A stretch of DNA of 64,000 nt from Domibacillus sp. PGB-M46. Its GTDB lineage: Bacteria; Bacillota; Bacilli; Bacillales; Domibacillaceae. Below, in pieces: positions 15,626 to 24,224 of this stretch. Made by a program: the position numbers and the translations under genes. Location: the NCBI RefSeq assembly GCF_022668875.1, contig NZ_JAKGCR010000004.1, forward strand, positions 124,001-188,000, in the 5' to 3' direction. The notes under the pieces were generated by a model, which saw only the letters and a program-made list of their open reading frames with translations, had not been told where the DNA came from and made no database searches. How positions within the stretch are numbered: position 1 is the stretch's first letter; each line of letters starts with the position of its first letter.

Positions 15626-16255
15626 TCAAAATTCTTTTTTCCATATTGGATAAAAAAACTTGGTTCCTTTTTTATTGTATGGAAGCAGTTTCATGTCGGC
15701 GATCAAATGAGATAAGTATGCAAGCATTAAAACAGTTTGAAGCCCCTGAATCGGGAACCTTTGGGCAATTTCAGCGGCAACGAAATAAAACAGAATTAAT
15801 CCGATAAAAGAGTGCGTCCATGTCCGATGAGAAACAACAGAAGCAAATATAATGAATAACCCATTGTAAACAATCCATGTTTCCTGTATGTACCATCCTG
15901 CATATGCGGCGGCCGCGCCTGTTAAAAACAATGATGTTCTTTGCTTAATAAACAGTCTTGGCAGAAGCAGCAGTCCAAGACTGACAAGAAAGCCGGTTAC
16001 CTGTTTTACACCGAACAGCATAAAGTAACTGTATAAAGCCAGCAGCACACCGGCTGCCGCAAAAAACAACACGAGCCATTTCTTTTCTACCGTAATTTTA
16101 TTTGCCAGCTTTCCGTTCACATCCAGATCGGGAACTAACGCGGCAACTGCTCCGGCAAAACCGAAAAGAGCTGTTTCAACGATTGAAGACTGAGACCAGA
16201 CAGCTATGCCTACCCCTGTAGCAGCCCCAATCGCCATATGAGAAGATCCTTTCAT
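15626..16255 (-). CDS. membrane-bound metal-dependent hydrolase, YdjM/DUF457 type
   Basis: The 209-residue integral membrane protein has about six hydrophobic helices. It starts MKGSSHMAIGAATGVG with the conserved His, followed by LVPDLDVNGKL and SHRTWTHS, then LAYLSHLIADMK. These His and Asp motifs are the putative metal ligands of the YdjM (LexA-regulated membrane hydrolase) family. The biochemical substrate is unknown for the family. The upstream gap of 100 bases and the terminator after the neighbour gene suggest a monocistronic unit. Confidence 0.85.
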   Translation of the reverse strand: MKGSSHMAIGAATGVGIAVWSQSSIVETALFGFAGAVAALVPDLDVNGKLANKITVEKKWLVLFFAAAGVLLALYSYFMLFGVKQVTGFLVSLGLLLLPRLFIKQRTSLFLTGAAAAYAGWYIQETWIVYNGLFIIFASVVSHRTWTHSFIGLILFYFVAAEIAQRFPIQGLQTVLMLAYLSHLIADMKLLPYNKKGTKFFYPIWKKEF

Positions 16256-16278
16256 GATTCCTCATCCTTTCATCATAT

Positions 16279-16309
16279 AAAAAGCCGCCCTTTTACCGGA
16301 CGGCTTTTT
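16279..16309 (-). terminator. intrinsic terminator
   Basis: The stem AAAAAGCCG(CC) / (GA)CGGCTTTTT follows the gene at 16314 on the minus strand. Confidence 0.8.
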
Positions 16310-16313
16310 ACTT

Positions 16314-16613
16314 TTATAAATTGTCCATAACTTGAAGCATCCAGTCTTGTACTGCTTCAATATGCTCTGTAGAAATTTCCATTTCGCATAATACAGTGCC
16401 CTTGCCGATAATTTTCAGCACTGGAACAATAGCCGGCTTTTTAGGGTTGTAAGAATAAACAACCGTATCGATGTGTTTGATCGGTATCCTTGTATTCGTT
16501 ACCATCCCTGTGCTTTTTAAGTACCCATTTTCTACTTTCACGCAGTTTTTCTTCCAGCTGTAGGATGATTCGGTTACAACTGCCTGCGCCTGCTCGTCTG
16601 TAAAAATTGCCAT
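16314..16613 (-). CDS. PH-like domain protein (bacterial pleckstrin-like), unknown role
   Basis: The 99-residue product has a pattern of short strands, with VENGYLKSTG, RIPIKHIDTVVYS and a closing helix (EHIEAVQDWMLQ). This is the layout of small bacterial PH-like domains. No membrane segment is present. ATG 16613 has AAGGAG twelve bases upstream, rather far; an alternative GTG at 16640 has no site. The next gene upstream on the same strand also looks PH-like, so the two may be related in function. This is fold-level inference. Confidence 0.55.
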   Translation of the reverse strand: MAIFTDEQAQAVVTESSYSWKKNCVKVENGYLKSTGMVTNTRIPIKHIDTVVYSYNPKKPAIVPVLKIIGKGTVLCEMEISTEHIEAVQDWMLQVMDNL

Positions 16614-16755
16614 CTTTATTGATAACTCCTTTTTGTTCACCGCGACTACTTAAAAATAACAGCTTCTATTCCATTTGTAAATACCATTCTTAAGTTTACA
16701 TAATATTATTACGGTTCATTTTTACACAAAAAAATAAAACGGAACTTATTCCGTT

Positions 16756-17106
16756 TTACATTACTTTTGCTTTGATAAACACTTGTGGATTCTGCGCTTT
16801 TATCGCTTTTACGAAACGGTTTGGGTTGCGCAGGATAAAAAAGTAAGAAACATTTGAGCGGGTATAAACCGCAATCCGTTCCTTTTTGACGTAAGGACGG
16901 ATAATATATTTTTCAAAGAAGGATGCATCCTTTGATATTTCACCCATTTCAAACACTTCCACAATCTCATTCGTTGGAATAGAGGTTTCCTGGGTGCCAT
17001 TTTTAACAACAAGCACTCCTTCTTCTACTTTATGTCCAGAGAATACACGGCTTGCCCATACTATTCCAGCAATCATTGCAACGACAGCTGCTGCCATATA
17101 GATCAT
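16756..17106 (-). CDS. membrane-anchored PH-like protein, SunI-like layout
   Basis: The 116-residue protein has one N-terminal membrane helix (residues 2-20) followed by a strand-rich domain with GVLVVKNG, SIPTNEIVEV and a closing helix NPNRFVKAIKAQ. Size and layout resemble the sublancin immunity protein SunI, which carries one membrane helix and a PH-like domain, but overall likeness by eye is low. No bacteriocin gene is visible nearby. ATG 17106 lies six bases after AGGAGG; the ATG at 17112 abuts that site. A cre-like site lies about 125 bases upstream. Confidence 0.5.
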   Translation of the reverse strand: MIYMAAAVVAMIAGIVWASRVFSGHKVEEGVLVVKNGTQETSIPTNEIVEVFEMGEISKDASFFEKYIIRPYVKKERIAVYTRSNVSYFFILRNPNRFVKAIKAQNPQVFIKAKVM

Positions 17107-17231
17107 ACTCATCCTCCTGATCTTTCATTATTCATCTATTTGCCACCCTTATTTTACTCGTTTTTTCTAAAAAAACACCTATTTCCTTCAGAAAAATGTA
17201 GCATTTTTGTGACAAATAACCATAATGATAT

Positions 17232-17245
17232 TGACAGCGCTTGCA
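17232..17245. promoter_or_regulatory. cre-like site (CcpA)
   Basis: Read on the minus strand TGCAAGCGCTGTCA matches 13 of 14 positions of the cre consensus TGWAANCGNTNWCA. It lies upstream of the PH-like membrane gene and beyond the terminator of csp. Confidence 0.45.
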
Positions 17246-17280
17246 ATTTGTGCTTTTAAAAAAAGACTTTAAAAATGTAA

Positions 17281-17308
17281 AACAGGTGAAGCATTTGCTT
17301 CACCTGTT
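17281..17308 (-). terminator. csp terminator
   Basis: The stem AACAGGTGAAGC / GCTTCACCTGTT is perfect, followed on the minus strand by a T-rich stretch. Confidence 0.85.
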
Positions 17309-17324
17309 ATGGTTTCATTCAGAA

Positions 17325-17525
17325 TTATTGTTTTTCAACGTTAGCAGCTTGTGGGCCACGTGGTCCTTCAACCACTTCAAATGTCACATTTTGACCTTCT
17401 TCAAGTGATTTGTAGCCTTCACCTTGAATAGCTGAGAAATGAACGAATACATCGTCCTGTCCTTCAACTTCGATAAAACCGAAGCCTTTTTCTGCGTTAA
17501 ACCATTTTACTTTACCTTCTAGCAT
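17325..17525 (-). CDS. cold-shock protein, CspB/CspC type
   Basis: The 66-residue single cold-shock domain protein is of normal length. RNP1 reads KGFGFIEV and RNP2 reads VFVHFSAI, the nucleic acid-binding motifs of this OB fold. It acts as RNA chaperone and transcription antiterminator at low temperature or in stationary phase. ATG follows GAGGAGG at seven bases. A long 5' leader is likely, as usual for csp genes, but was not mapped. The paralogue letter cannot be set from one sequence. Confidence 0.95.
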   Translation of the reverse strand: MLEGKVKWFNAEKGFGFIEVEGQDDVFVHFSAIQGEGYKSLEEGQNVTFEVVEGPRGPQAANVEKQ

Positions 17526-17640
17526 GTTATGTCCTCCTCGCGCTTAATACGCAAATCTTTTCTTGCTGTTTGCTGCTATTTCAAGATGAAGCACGTAATG
17601 TGATATCATTTGAAACGAACGAACAACTGTCTTTACTATA

Positions 17641-18156
17641 TCATCTTTTTTTAGGCGGTGCAACCGCAATCTTTCCATTTTTCTCAATTTCAAGCATCCT
17701 TGCTATCTGCAAAAGATGTGCTGGAATATCCCACTTTATCGTACGGTCCGGGTAGACCCACATGCGGATGATATCAAGCTTATCAAGACCGGTCTCAAGC
17801 TTTGACACAACCCATTTCATTCGGTCAAGCCCTGGATTTGCCATAATAAACAAGCTTGGGTTTTCAGCTTCTCCCTGAGCACGAATCAGCTTTTCAATCT
17901 GGTCTCCTGTATTGCCCCGCAGCTGGTTGTTGTCATAAACCATGCCTTCCTGCTGGCGTTTTCCGCGTGAACCTTTACACTTTATGTAAGCGTACCAGTC
18001 CCCTTTAGCGGCGATTAGATCATGGCTCCCGGCTGCGGCTTCAAGCTGGACCGTCCATCCTTGAGCCATTAAATGCTCCGTTACGGCTTCAAGTACTTCT
18101 TCCTGTGTTAGAACAAATTCATCCGGCACTTTTAATCGTTCAAGACTAATCGGCAC
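17641..18156 (-). CDS. PD-(D/E)XK-like protein with altered active site, unknown role
   Basis: The 171-residue protein has a middle section that looks like the restriction-endonuclease fold: GSHDLIAAKG followed by WYAYIKCKGS. In active members the second motif is E-x-K, often written IECKG; here the Glu position is Lys, so catalysis is probably lost. The rest is mixed helix and strand and ends in a basic tail. GTG start with GGGGGG six bases upstream. It lies 58 bases downstream of the aldehyde dehydrogenase on the same strand. I do not recognise a named family, and the fold call is tentative. Confidence 0.6.
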   Translation of the reverse strand: MPISLERLKVPDEFVLTQEEVLEAVTEHLMAQGWTVQLEAAAGSHDLIAAKGDWYAYIKCKGSRGKRQQEGMVYDNNQLRGNTGDQIEKLIRAQGEAENPSLFIMANPGLDRMKWVVSKLETGLDKLDIIRMWVYPDRTIKWDIPAHLLQIARMLEIEKNGKIAVAPPKKR

Positions 18157-18214
18157 ACGTTTCCCCCCTTTTTCTTTTCATATTACATTCCACCTGCATG
18201 CCTGGTTTCCCTTC

Positions 18215-19585
18215 TCAGCGCAGAATTTTCCGCATAATCTGCACGCGATTTTCATAAGGAGGATACAAAAATGGCATGGAAAGCGACGATTTTTTGCGCA
18301 GAATACTTTTTTTATGGGAAAAAAGATCGAAGCTTGCTTTTCCATGATAGGCATTCATGCCGGAAGATCCGACGCCGCCAAACGGAAGATGCGGACTTGA
18401 TACGTGAAGAAGCGTATCATTGATCGTAGCACCGCCAAACGGAATGGAAGAAATAAGCTTTTCTTCCATTGCTGCCTCTTTTGTAAACGCGTAAAGCGCC
18501 AGCGGTTTAGGAAGCTGTTTGACTCTCTTAATGGCCTCATCGAGCTCCGCATAAGTAAGGACAGGCAAAATTGGACCGAATATCTCTTCTTCCATTAATA
18601 CATCGTCCCACTCGGCTTCAACCACAGCAGGCGCAATAAACAAGTCTTCCCTTTCTGCTGCGCCGCCCATAAGAAGGCGCCCGTTCGTCCGCTCGAGCAT
18701 AGCGTGCAGCCGGTTAAACTGCCGTTCATTCACAATACGCGCAAAATCAGGACTTTCCTGCGGCGCTGCTCCGTAAAAATCATGCACAGCAAGCTGCAGT
18801 TCTTCCAAAAAAGCGCCCTTTGCATTTTGATGTACGAGTACATAATCCGGTGCTACACATGTCTGGCCGGCGTTTGTAAATTTCCCCCATGCAATCCGGC
18901 GGGCGGCTTGTTTTAAATCAGCTGAATAGTCTACGAAAGCCGGACTTTTGCCGCCGAGCTCCAATGTAACGGGAATCAGCTGCTTAGCTGCTGCACCCAT
19001 TACTACTTTTGCTGTTGAGGCACTTCCGGTAAAAAATATATAATCAAAAGGAGCCTCTAGCAAAGCGGTAACCGTTTCTTTTCCACCTTCCTGGACACCG
19101 ATAAACCCGGGCTCAAAAAGTTCTTCTAAAAGGCTTTTAATCACAGCAGAGGTGTGCGGGGTGCTTTCGGAAGGCTTGACCACAACGGTATTTCCAGCTG
19201 CAACGGCACCGATCAGCGGTTCAAGGACCAATTGAAACGGATAATTAAACGGGCCGATGATAAGAATACTCCCGTACGGCTCCGGAATAATATAGCTTTC
19301 CGCCGGCTGCTGGTATAAAGGTGTAGCGACTTTTTCCGCCGCTGCCCATTCCTTCAGATGATTCTGCATGTATCGAATGCTTTCATATAAGAAACCGATT
19401 TCTGTTGTATACGCTTCAAAGGCACTTTTGCGTAGATCTCGGTGCAGTGCTGCTGAAATCTCGTTTTCATACTTTTTTATCGCTTGCTTTAACTCTGTTA
19501 GGCGCTCGATTCGCCAATCGATACTTTGGGTGACGCCTGAATCAAAAAAATTCTTCTGGGCCTGCATCATATCGGCCACATTCAT
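18215..19585 (-). CDS. aldehyde dehydrogenase, class 3 / YwdH-like
   Basis: The 456-residue NAD(P)-dependent aldehyde dehydrogenase lacks the N-terminal extension of the larger ALDHs, as in class 3 fatty aldehyde types and Bacillus YwdH. Motifs include IIGPFNYPFQL, VVKPSESTPHTS, FTGSASTAK, the general-base Glu in LELGGKSPAF and the catalytic Cys in NAGQTCVAPDYVLV. The C-terminus has a positively charged, hydrophobic tail (SLSMPFLYPPY), which may touch membrane. The start is ATG 19585 after AGGGG; a TTG nine bases earlier is possible. Substrate not known. Confidence 0.93.
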   Translation of the reverse strand: MNVADMMQAQKNFFDSGVTQSIDWRIERLTELKQAIKKYENEISAALHRDLRKSAFEAYTTEIGFLYESIRYMQNHLKEWAAAEKVATPLYQQPAESYIIPEPYGSILIIGPFNYPFQLVLEPLIGAVAAGNTVVVKPSESTPHTSAVIKSLLEELFEPGFIGVQEGGKETVTALLEAPFDYIFFTGSASTAKVVMGAAAKQLIPVTLELGGKSPAFVDYSADLKQAARRIAWGKFTNAGQTCVAPDYVLVHQNAKGAFLEELQLAVHDFYGAAPQESPDFARIVNERQFNRLHAMLERTNGRLLMGGAAEREDLFIAPAVVEAEWDDVLMEEEIFGPILPVLTYAELDEAIKRVKQLPKPLALYAFTKEAAMEEKLISSIPFGGATINDTLLHVSSPHLPFGGVGSSGMNAYHGKASFDLFSHKKSILRKKSSLSMPFLYPPYENRVQIMRKILR

Positions 19586-19653
19586 GCTTATCAACCCCTG
19601 TATGTATATTTCTTTTAGTTTAACAGTCTCCTATAGGAGCGTCAAAAAACACC

Positions 19654-19682
19654 TTCAAATTTGGGGTAAAGTGCGCTATGAT
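19654..19682 (+). promoter_or_regulatory. promoter of the YitT-like gene
   Basis: TTCAAA and TATGAT are 17 bases apart. AGAGGGG follows at 19688. Confidence 0.55.
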
Positions 19683-19702
19683 GACACAGAGGGGTGAAGG
19701 TT

Positions 19703-20299
19703 GTGAACATATTGCTTTGGACAGCTGGTGCCGCCATTCAAGCAGCAGCAATGTCGATTTTTTTATTTCCGCACGCCATTTCTTCCGGCGGTGCAGCAGG
19801 TATCAGCATTATGATGAATCATGTGCTTCATACTCCCTATGCGGCAACAATCTGGGGAGTGAACGCCATCATGATCGTCCTGGCCTTTAAATGGCTTGGC
19901 TTGAAAACAGCGGCCGGCACCATGTATTGTGTATCGGTTACAGCGATCATTATTCATTTTTTAACACCGGTTTTTATTGTTCCACCCGCAACAATTTGGC
20001 TTGATCTTCCGGCCGGCGCCCTTTTGTTTGGAATTGGGCTTGGCATCCTGTTTAAAGCCGGTGCTTCTTCCGGCGGCATGGATATCGCGGCGCTTATTCT
20101 GTCAAAATGGCGGAACTGGGCACCGGGACGAACATTATTCTACATAAACACGCTGATTTTAATTGCAACGGGAATCGTGGTTGATGTTAAAACCATCCTT
20201 TATGCGATTGTCTGTCAATGGATTGCATCACGGGTGATTGATTTTATTCAATCTGCTGCGGTTCATCCTGTGCAAAAAAAGGCACTTCCGAAGCAGTAG
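19703..20299 (+). CDS. YitT/YczE-type membrane protein
   Basis: The 198-residue polytopic protein has about five helices. It shows the YitT-family segments FPHAISSGGAAGISIMMN and GASSGGMDIAALIL, two GGxxG-like repeats that mark this family of putative transporters. The C-terminal DUF2179 domain found in many YitT proteins is missing, so it is the short form. The start is GTG 19703 because GAGGGG lies eight bases upstream; the GTG at 19694 overlaps it. It ends at a terminator shared with the convergent zinc lipoprotein gene. Role in the family is not known. Confidence 0.85.
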   Translation: MNILLWTAGAAIQAAAMSIFLFPHAISSGGAAGISIMMNHVLHTPYAATIWGVNAIMIVLAFKWLGLKTAAGTMYCVSVTAIIIHFLTPVFIVPPATIWLDLPAGALLFGIGLGILFKAGASSGGMDIAALILSKWRNWAPGRTLFYINTLILIATGIVVDVKTILYAIVCQWIASRVIDFIQSAAVHPVQKKALPKQ

Positions 20300-20318
20300 C
20301 TTCGGAAGTGCCTTTTTT
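20278..20318. terminator. bidirectional terminator
   Basis: The stem AAGGCACTTCCGAAGC / GCTTCGGAAGTGCCTT is flanked by A- and T-runs. It ends the YitT-like gene and the zinc-binding lipoprotein gene. Confidence 0.92.
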
Positions 20319-21342
20319 ATTTGTCGTTCATCGCTGTTTTTAACGTTTCAATATTTTGTTTCATAATCGACATATAATCCTGTTTCTGTTCAATATCTTC
20401 TTCTGTCAGTGTAGCGAGGTTGTGAAGGCGGAGAGAATCTGCCCCAATTTCGTCTTGAATCACCTCAGCAATTTTAGGCGTTACGTTTTGCTCAAAAATC
20501 ATGTAGTGAATATTATGCTCTTTCGCTGTATCAGCCAAATCTTTCAGCTCTTTCTGTGACGGCTCATCCGTAGACGATATGCCGGCCACACTCAGCTGTT
20601 CAATACCGTATGATTTTTCCCAGTAGCCATACGCTGCATGAGACACGAGAATTTCCTTATGTGCTGCTGTATCTGCCATTGTATGGAAATCTTCATCCAG
20701 CTGCTCAAGTTCGGCTGCCAGCGCCTCATAGTTTTTTGTATAAAGAGCTTCTTCATCCGGGTTTAGTTCAACCAGTTCTTCCTTTACAATCTCGGCCATT
20801 TGTTCTGCTAACAGCGGATCCAGCCAGATGTGCGGGTCCACTCCACTGTGGTTATGCCCATCTTCTGATTCATGGCTGTGCTCTTCTGCTGCTTCTTCTG
20901 ATTCATGATTATGCTCTTCTGCTGCTTCTTCCGATTTACCGCTATGTTCTTCTGGCCCGTGGTCATGTGCCGAATCAAGGTCCACCTGCTCACCTACATT
21001 TACCACATGCACATCTTCAGAAGAAAGGGTCTCGGTTACCTTATCTGCAAACGGCTCCAACTGAAGGCCATTATACAGGAATAAATCAGCTCCAGCGATA
21101 TCTAATATCGTTTTGGATGTTGGCTCATACGTATGCTCATCTGCTCCGGCAGGCAGCATGCTTTCTACTTTCACCGTATCACCGCCGATACGCTGGGTAA
21201 AATATTGAAGCGGATAAATCGTTGTATAAACCGTCAATGTGTCATCCGCTTCTTTTTTTGTATCCGCTGCTTCATTTTCTTTATTTCCGCAAGCTGCCAG
21301 CATTAAAAGCAAGCCAGCTGCCGCTGCTGTCCATTTTTTCAC
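20317..21342 (-). CDS. adcA: zinc ABC transporter substrate-binding lipoprotein
   Basis: This cluster A-I metal-binding lipoprotein (AdcA/ZnuA/YcdH) captures Zn2+ outside the cell for an ABC importer. The 341-residue precursor has lipobox MLAAC. The domain shows TTIYPLQYFTQRIGGD, metal ligands in GADEHTYEPT, SGVDPHIWLDP and SHAAYGYW, and a late Glu/Asp segment. A His/Glu-rich loop at about residues 125-165 contains three near-repeats of the type SEEAAEEH, typical of zinc-specific members. GTG 21342 is the start, with GGAGG seven bases away. Two Zur-like boxes lie just upstream. No permease or ATPase gene is adjacent, so its importer must be elsewhere. Confidence 0.95.
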   Translation of the reverse strand: MKKWTAAAAGLLLMLAACGNKENEAADTKKEADDTLTVYTTIYPLQYFTQRIGGDTVKVESMLPAGADEHTYEPTSKTILDIAGADLFLYNGLQLEPFADKVTETLSSEDVHVVNVGEQVDLDSAHDHGPEEHSGKSEEAAEEHNHESEEAAEEHSHESEDGHNHSGVDPHIWLDPLLAEQMAEIVKEELVELNPDEEALYTKNYEALAAELEQLDEDFHTMADTAAHKEILVSHAAYGYWEKSYGIEQLSVAGISSTDEPSQKELKDLADTAKEHNIHYMIFEQNVTPKIAEVIQDEIGADSLRLHNLATLTEEDIEQKQDYMSIMKQNIETLKTAMNDK

Positions 21343-21377
21343 TTGTATATCCTCCAGAATCAAATGTTTCTTTAATA

Positions 21378-21398
21378 ATATAGTAATCATTCCGATTT
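21378..21398. promoter_or_regulatory. Zur box, proximal
   Basis: On the minus strand AAATCGGAATGATTACTATAT matches about 18 of 21 positions of AAATCGTAATNATTACGATTT. It lies about 36 bases ahead of the zinc lipoprotein start. Confidence 0.7.
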
Positions 21399-21400
21399 GT

Positions 21401-21421
21401 AAACAGTAATTGTTACGATTT
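21401..21421. promoter_or_regulatory. Zur box, distal
   Basis: On the minus strand AAATCGTAACAATTACTGTTT matches about 18 of 21 consensus positions. Together with the proximal box it makes a tandem Zur operator. Confidence 0.75.
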
Positions 21422-21422
21422 A

Positions 21423-21449
21423 AAAAAGCACCCGCCAAAAGGTGGGTGC
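21423..21449 (-). terminator. methionine aminopeptidase terminator
   Basis: The stem GCACCCGCC / GGTGGGTGC is followed on the minus strand by six Ts. Confidence 0.85.
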
Positions 21450-21456
21450 CTGCTCG

Positions 21457-22230
<774 letters not shown>

Positions 22231-22353
22231 TTACTTATTATAGCAGAATGTTAAGAATCTGTTGAAAATATGTATGGATCATGTTTGATGCACCCATGCA
22301 ATGTTAAACTAATACTATAAGCCGATACCATCCCGACTGAAGGAGTGATTTCG

Positions 22354-22977
22354 ATGACGAAATGCATCATTTTTGATTTTGACGGTACCCTTTCTGATTC
22401 TATTCAAATATTTATAAAGGCATACAATGATTTTGCCGAAAAAGAGGGTTATAATCAAGTTTCGATTGAAGAACTTGATGATTTAAAAAAAATGAGCATT
22501 CCTGAGCGCTGCCGCCATTTAAATTTCCCAATGCGCAGCATCCCATTTGCGGCTCCGAAGCTGTACCGCTTTATACGTGAATCAAAGGCCTCTCTTCCGC
22601 TGTTCCCAGGCATTAAACAAATGCTTGATGAGTTAAGCAGCCGCGGCATTCACATTGCGATCATTTCATCTAATGCATCAGATATTATTAACCACTGCTT
22701 AAAATCGAATGGGATTCATTACATTCATGATATCTTTTCTTCCAAGTACATCTTCAGTAAAGATAAAATGATCAAAAAATTATTGAAGCAGTACAATTAT
22801 TCACAGGAAGAGGTTTTTTATGTAGGCGATGAGCAGCGTGATATTGATGCCTGCATGAAAAGCGGACTGCGGGCCGTCTGGGCGTCGTGGGGATATGACC
22901 ATGAATCTCTCATTTCCGGCGAAGCGTCCAAAGCGGCTGTCCCAGACGATATTGTTGATTTTGCGCTGCGGACATAA
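22354..22977 (+). CDS. HAD-superfamily hydrolase, phosphoglycolate phosphatase-like
   Basis: The 207-residue protein has all HAD motifs: DFDGTLSDS (motif I with nucleophile Asp), IISSNASD (motif II), a Lys in KDKMIKK (motif III) and YVGDEQRDIDAC (motif IV). The helical cap of about 70 residues puts it in subclass I, near phosphoglycolate and nucleotide phosphatases. Substrate not determined. ATG 22354 follows AAGGAG at eight bases. It is monocistronic, ending at a terminator shared with the convergent MFS gene. Confidence 0.9.
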   Translation: MTKCIIFDFDGTLSDSIQIFIKAYNDFAEKEGYNQVSIEELDDLKKMSIPERCRHLNFPMRSIPFAAPKLYRFIRESKASLPLFPGIKQMLDELSSRGIHIAIISSNASDIINHCLKSNGIHYIHDIFSSKYIFSKDKMIKKLLKQYNYSQEEVFYVGDEQRDIDACMKSGLRAVWASWGYDHESLISGEASKAAVPDDIVDFALRT

Positions 22978-23011
22978 AAAAGGTGCGGATCTTTAGTCCG
23001 CACTTTTTTAA
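22975..23011. terminator. bidirectional terminator
   Basis: The stem AAAAAAGGTGCGGA / TCCGCACTTTTTT has A- and T-runs and touches the stops of both convergent genes. Confidence 0.88.
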
Positions 23012-24204
23012 TGAACTGAACTTGCGGTGCTCTGCTTTCTTCCTCTTGCCCAGTGGATGCAGATCAGAAGCGTAACACCGATAATGACAGCCCCAAAAAT
23101 ATAAGGAAGCCCCATATTTACGTCAAACAGGGTACCTGCAAGAGCCGGCCCAATCATATTGCCAATGCTCATATAGGCGTTGTTCATACCGGCTGCAAAT
23201 CCCTGCTCGCTTCCTGCCATTTTTGAAATGGTTGTGTTAATGGAGGGGCGCAGCAGGGAAGCAGCGGTAAAAAACACAGCTGAAATAAGTAAAACGGACG
23301 AGAAGCCGGTTGCAAATAAAATACCGAGCATCGAAACTCCTGCAACAACGAGCATCGTATTCATGACACGAACTTCCCCAAATCGTTCCAGCACACGGTC
23401 AAGCACAAACGCCTGGACAATCACACCAATCAAGCCGCCGATTACCATTAAAATTGAAATGTCTGACGGGCTAAAGCCGAACTTTTGGTCGGTAAATAAG
23501 CTGATGGTAGATTGATAATTAGCCAGTCCAAAAGAGAGTGTAAACATCATAACAAGCAAAATAAAATAAGGCTTTTTCAAAGAAAGCGCAAGCTGTCTCA
23601 CAAGCGGATCCCGTTTTTTTACAATGGCTTGTACATGTTCTTTCGCTGGTTCACTCAAGAAAAAAACGGAGATCAGCGCTGCCAATGCCGCTACCGCACC
23701 GGCAATCAGAAACGGCGCCCGAAGCCCGAATGCTGCCAGGAAGCCGCCGACACCCGGTCCCACTACAAATCCAAATGACATGGCCGCTCCAAGGCGCCCC
23801 ATCCCTTTCGCCCGCGTTTCAACTGTTGTAATATCAGCTACAAATGCCATCATCGATGGAATCATAAAAGCGCCTCCGATACCGCCAATCACGCGGGATG
23901 CATATAAAAGAGCAAGGTGATTAGAAAAAGCGAATAAGAATTGGGCGGCAGAAAACAGCAGAAGACCAAAAATAATAGATTTCTTTCGTCCGTATCGGTC
24001 TGATAAGTCTCCAGCCAGCGGTGAAAATAAAAACTGGGCAAACGCAAACGTTGCAATTAAAAATCCAAACGTTTTTCCGCCGGCCCCAAATTCATGAATA
24101 ATGGTTGGCATGATCGGAATCACCAGGCCAATTCCCGTCATGACGATAAACATATTCATCATTAAAATCAGCAATGGAAACTGCTGAATATCTTGTCTTG
24201 ACAT
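23008..24204 (-). CDS. MFS multidrug efflux-type transporter
   Basis: The 398-residue, twelve-helix major facilitator of the drug:H+ antiporter-1 group has GDLSDRYGRKKSI between helices 2 and 3 (motif A) and VVGPGVGGFLA in helix 5 (motif C), the antiporter signature. A half-repeat of motif A occurs as LDRVLERFG. It belongs with NorA/Bmr/YfiS-type exporters; the substrate is unknown. ATG 24204 follows AGAAGG at six bases. It lies 20 bases after the TetR gene, so it is likely controlled by that regulator. Confidence 0.92.
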   Translation of the reverse strand: MSRQDIQQFPLLILMMNMFIVMTGIGLVIPIMPTIIHEFGAGGKTFGFLIATFAFAQFLFSPLAGDLSDRYGRKKSIIFGLLLFSAAQFLFAFSNHLALLYASRVIGGIGGAFMIPSMMAFVADITTVETRAKGMGRLGAAMSFGFVVGPGVGGFLAAFGLRAPFLIAGAVAALAALISVFFLSEPAKEHVQAIVKKRDPLVRQLALSLKKPYFILLVMMFTLSFGLANYQSTISLFTDQKFGFSPSDISILMVIGGLIGVIVQAFVLDRVLERFGEVRVMNTMLVVAGVSMLGILFATGFSSVLLISAVFFTAASLLRPSINTTISKMAGSEQGFAAGMNNAYMSIGNMIGPALAGTLFDVNMGLPYIFGAVIIGVTLLICIHWARGRKQSTASSVH

Positions 24205-24224
24205 GTACATCCTTCTTTCTTGTC

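Noticed and set aside
20845-20945. Short tandem repeats that might suggest a CRISPR-like array
   Set aside because: They are in-frame His/Glu repeats within the zinc lipoprotein, with no spacers.
20610-21200. 196-codon frame on the plus strand
   Set aside because: Antisense to the zinc lipoprotein, His/Leu-rich due to the complementary repeats, no start signal.
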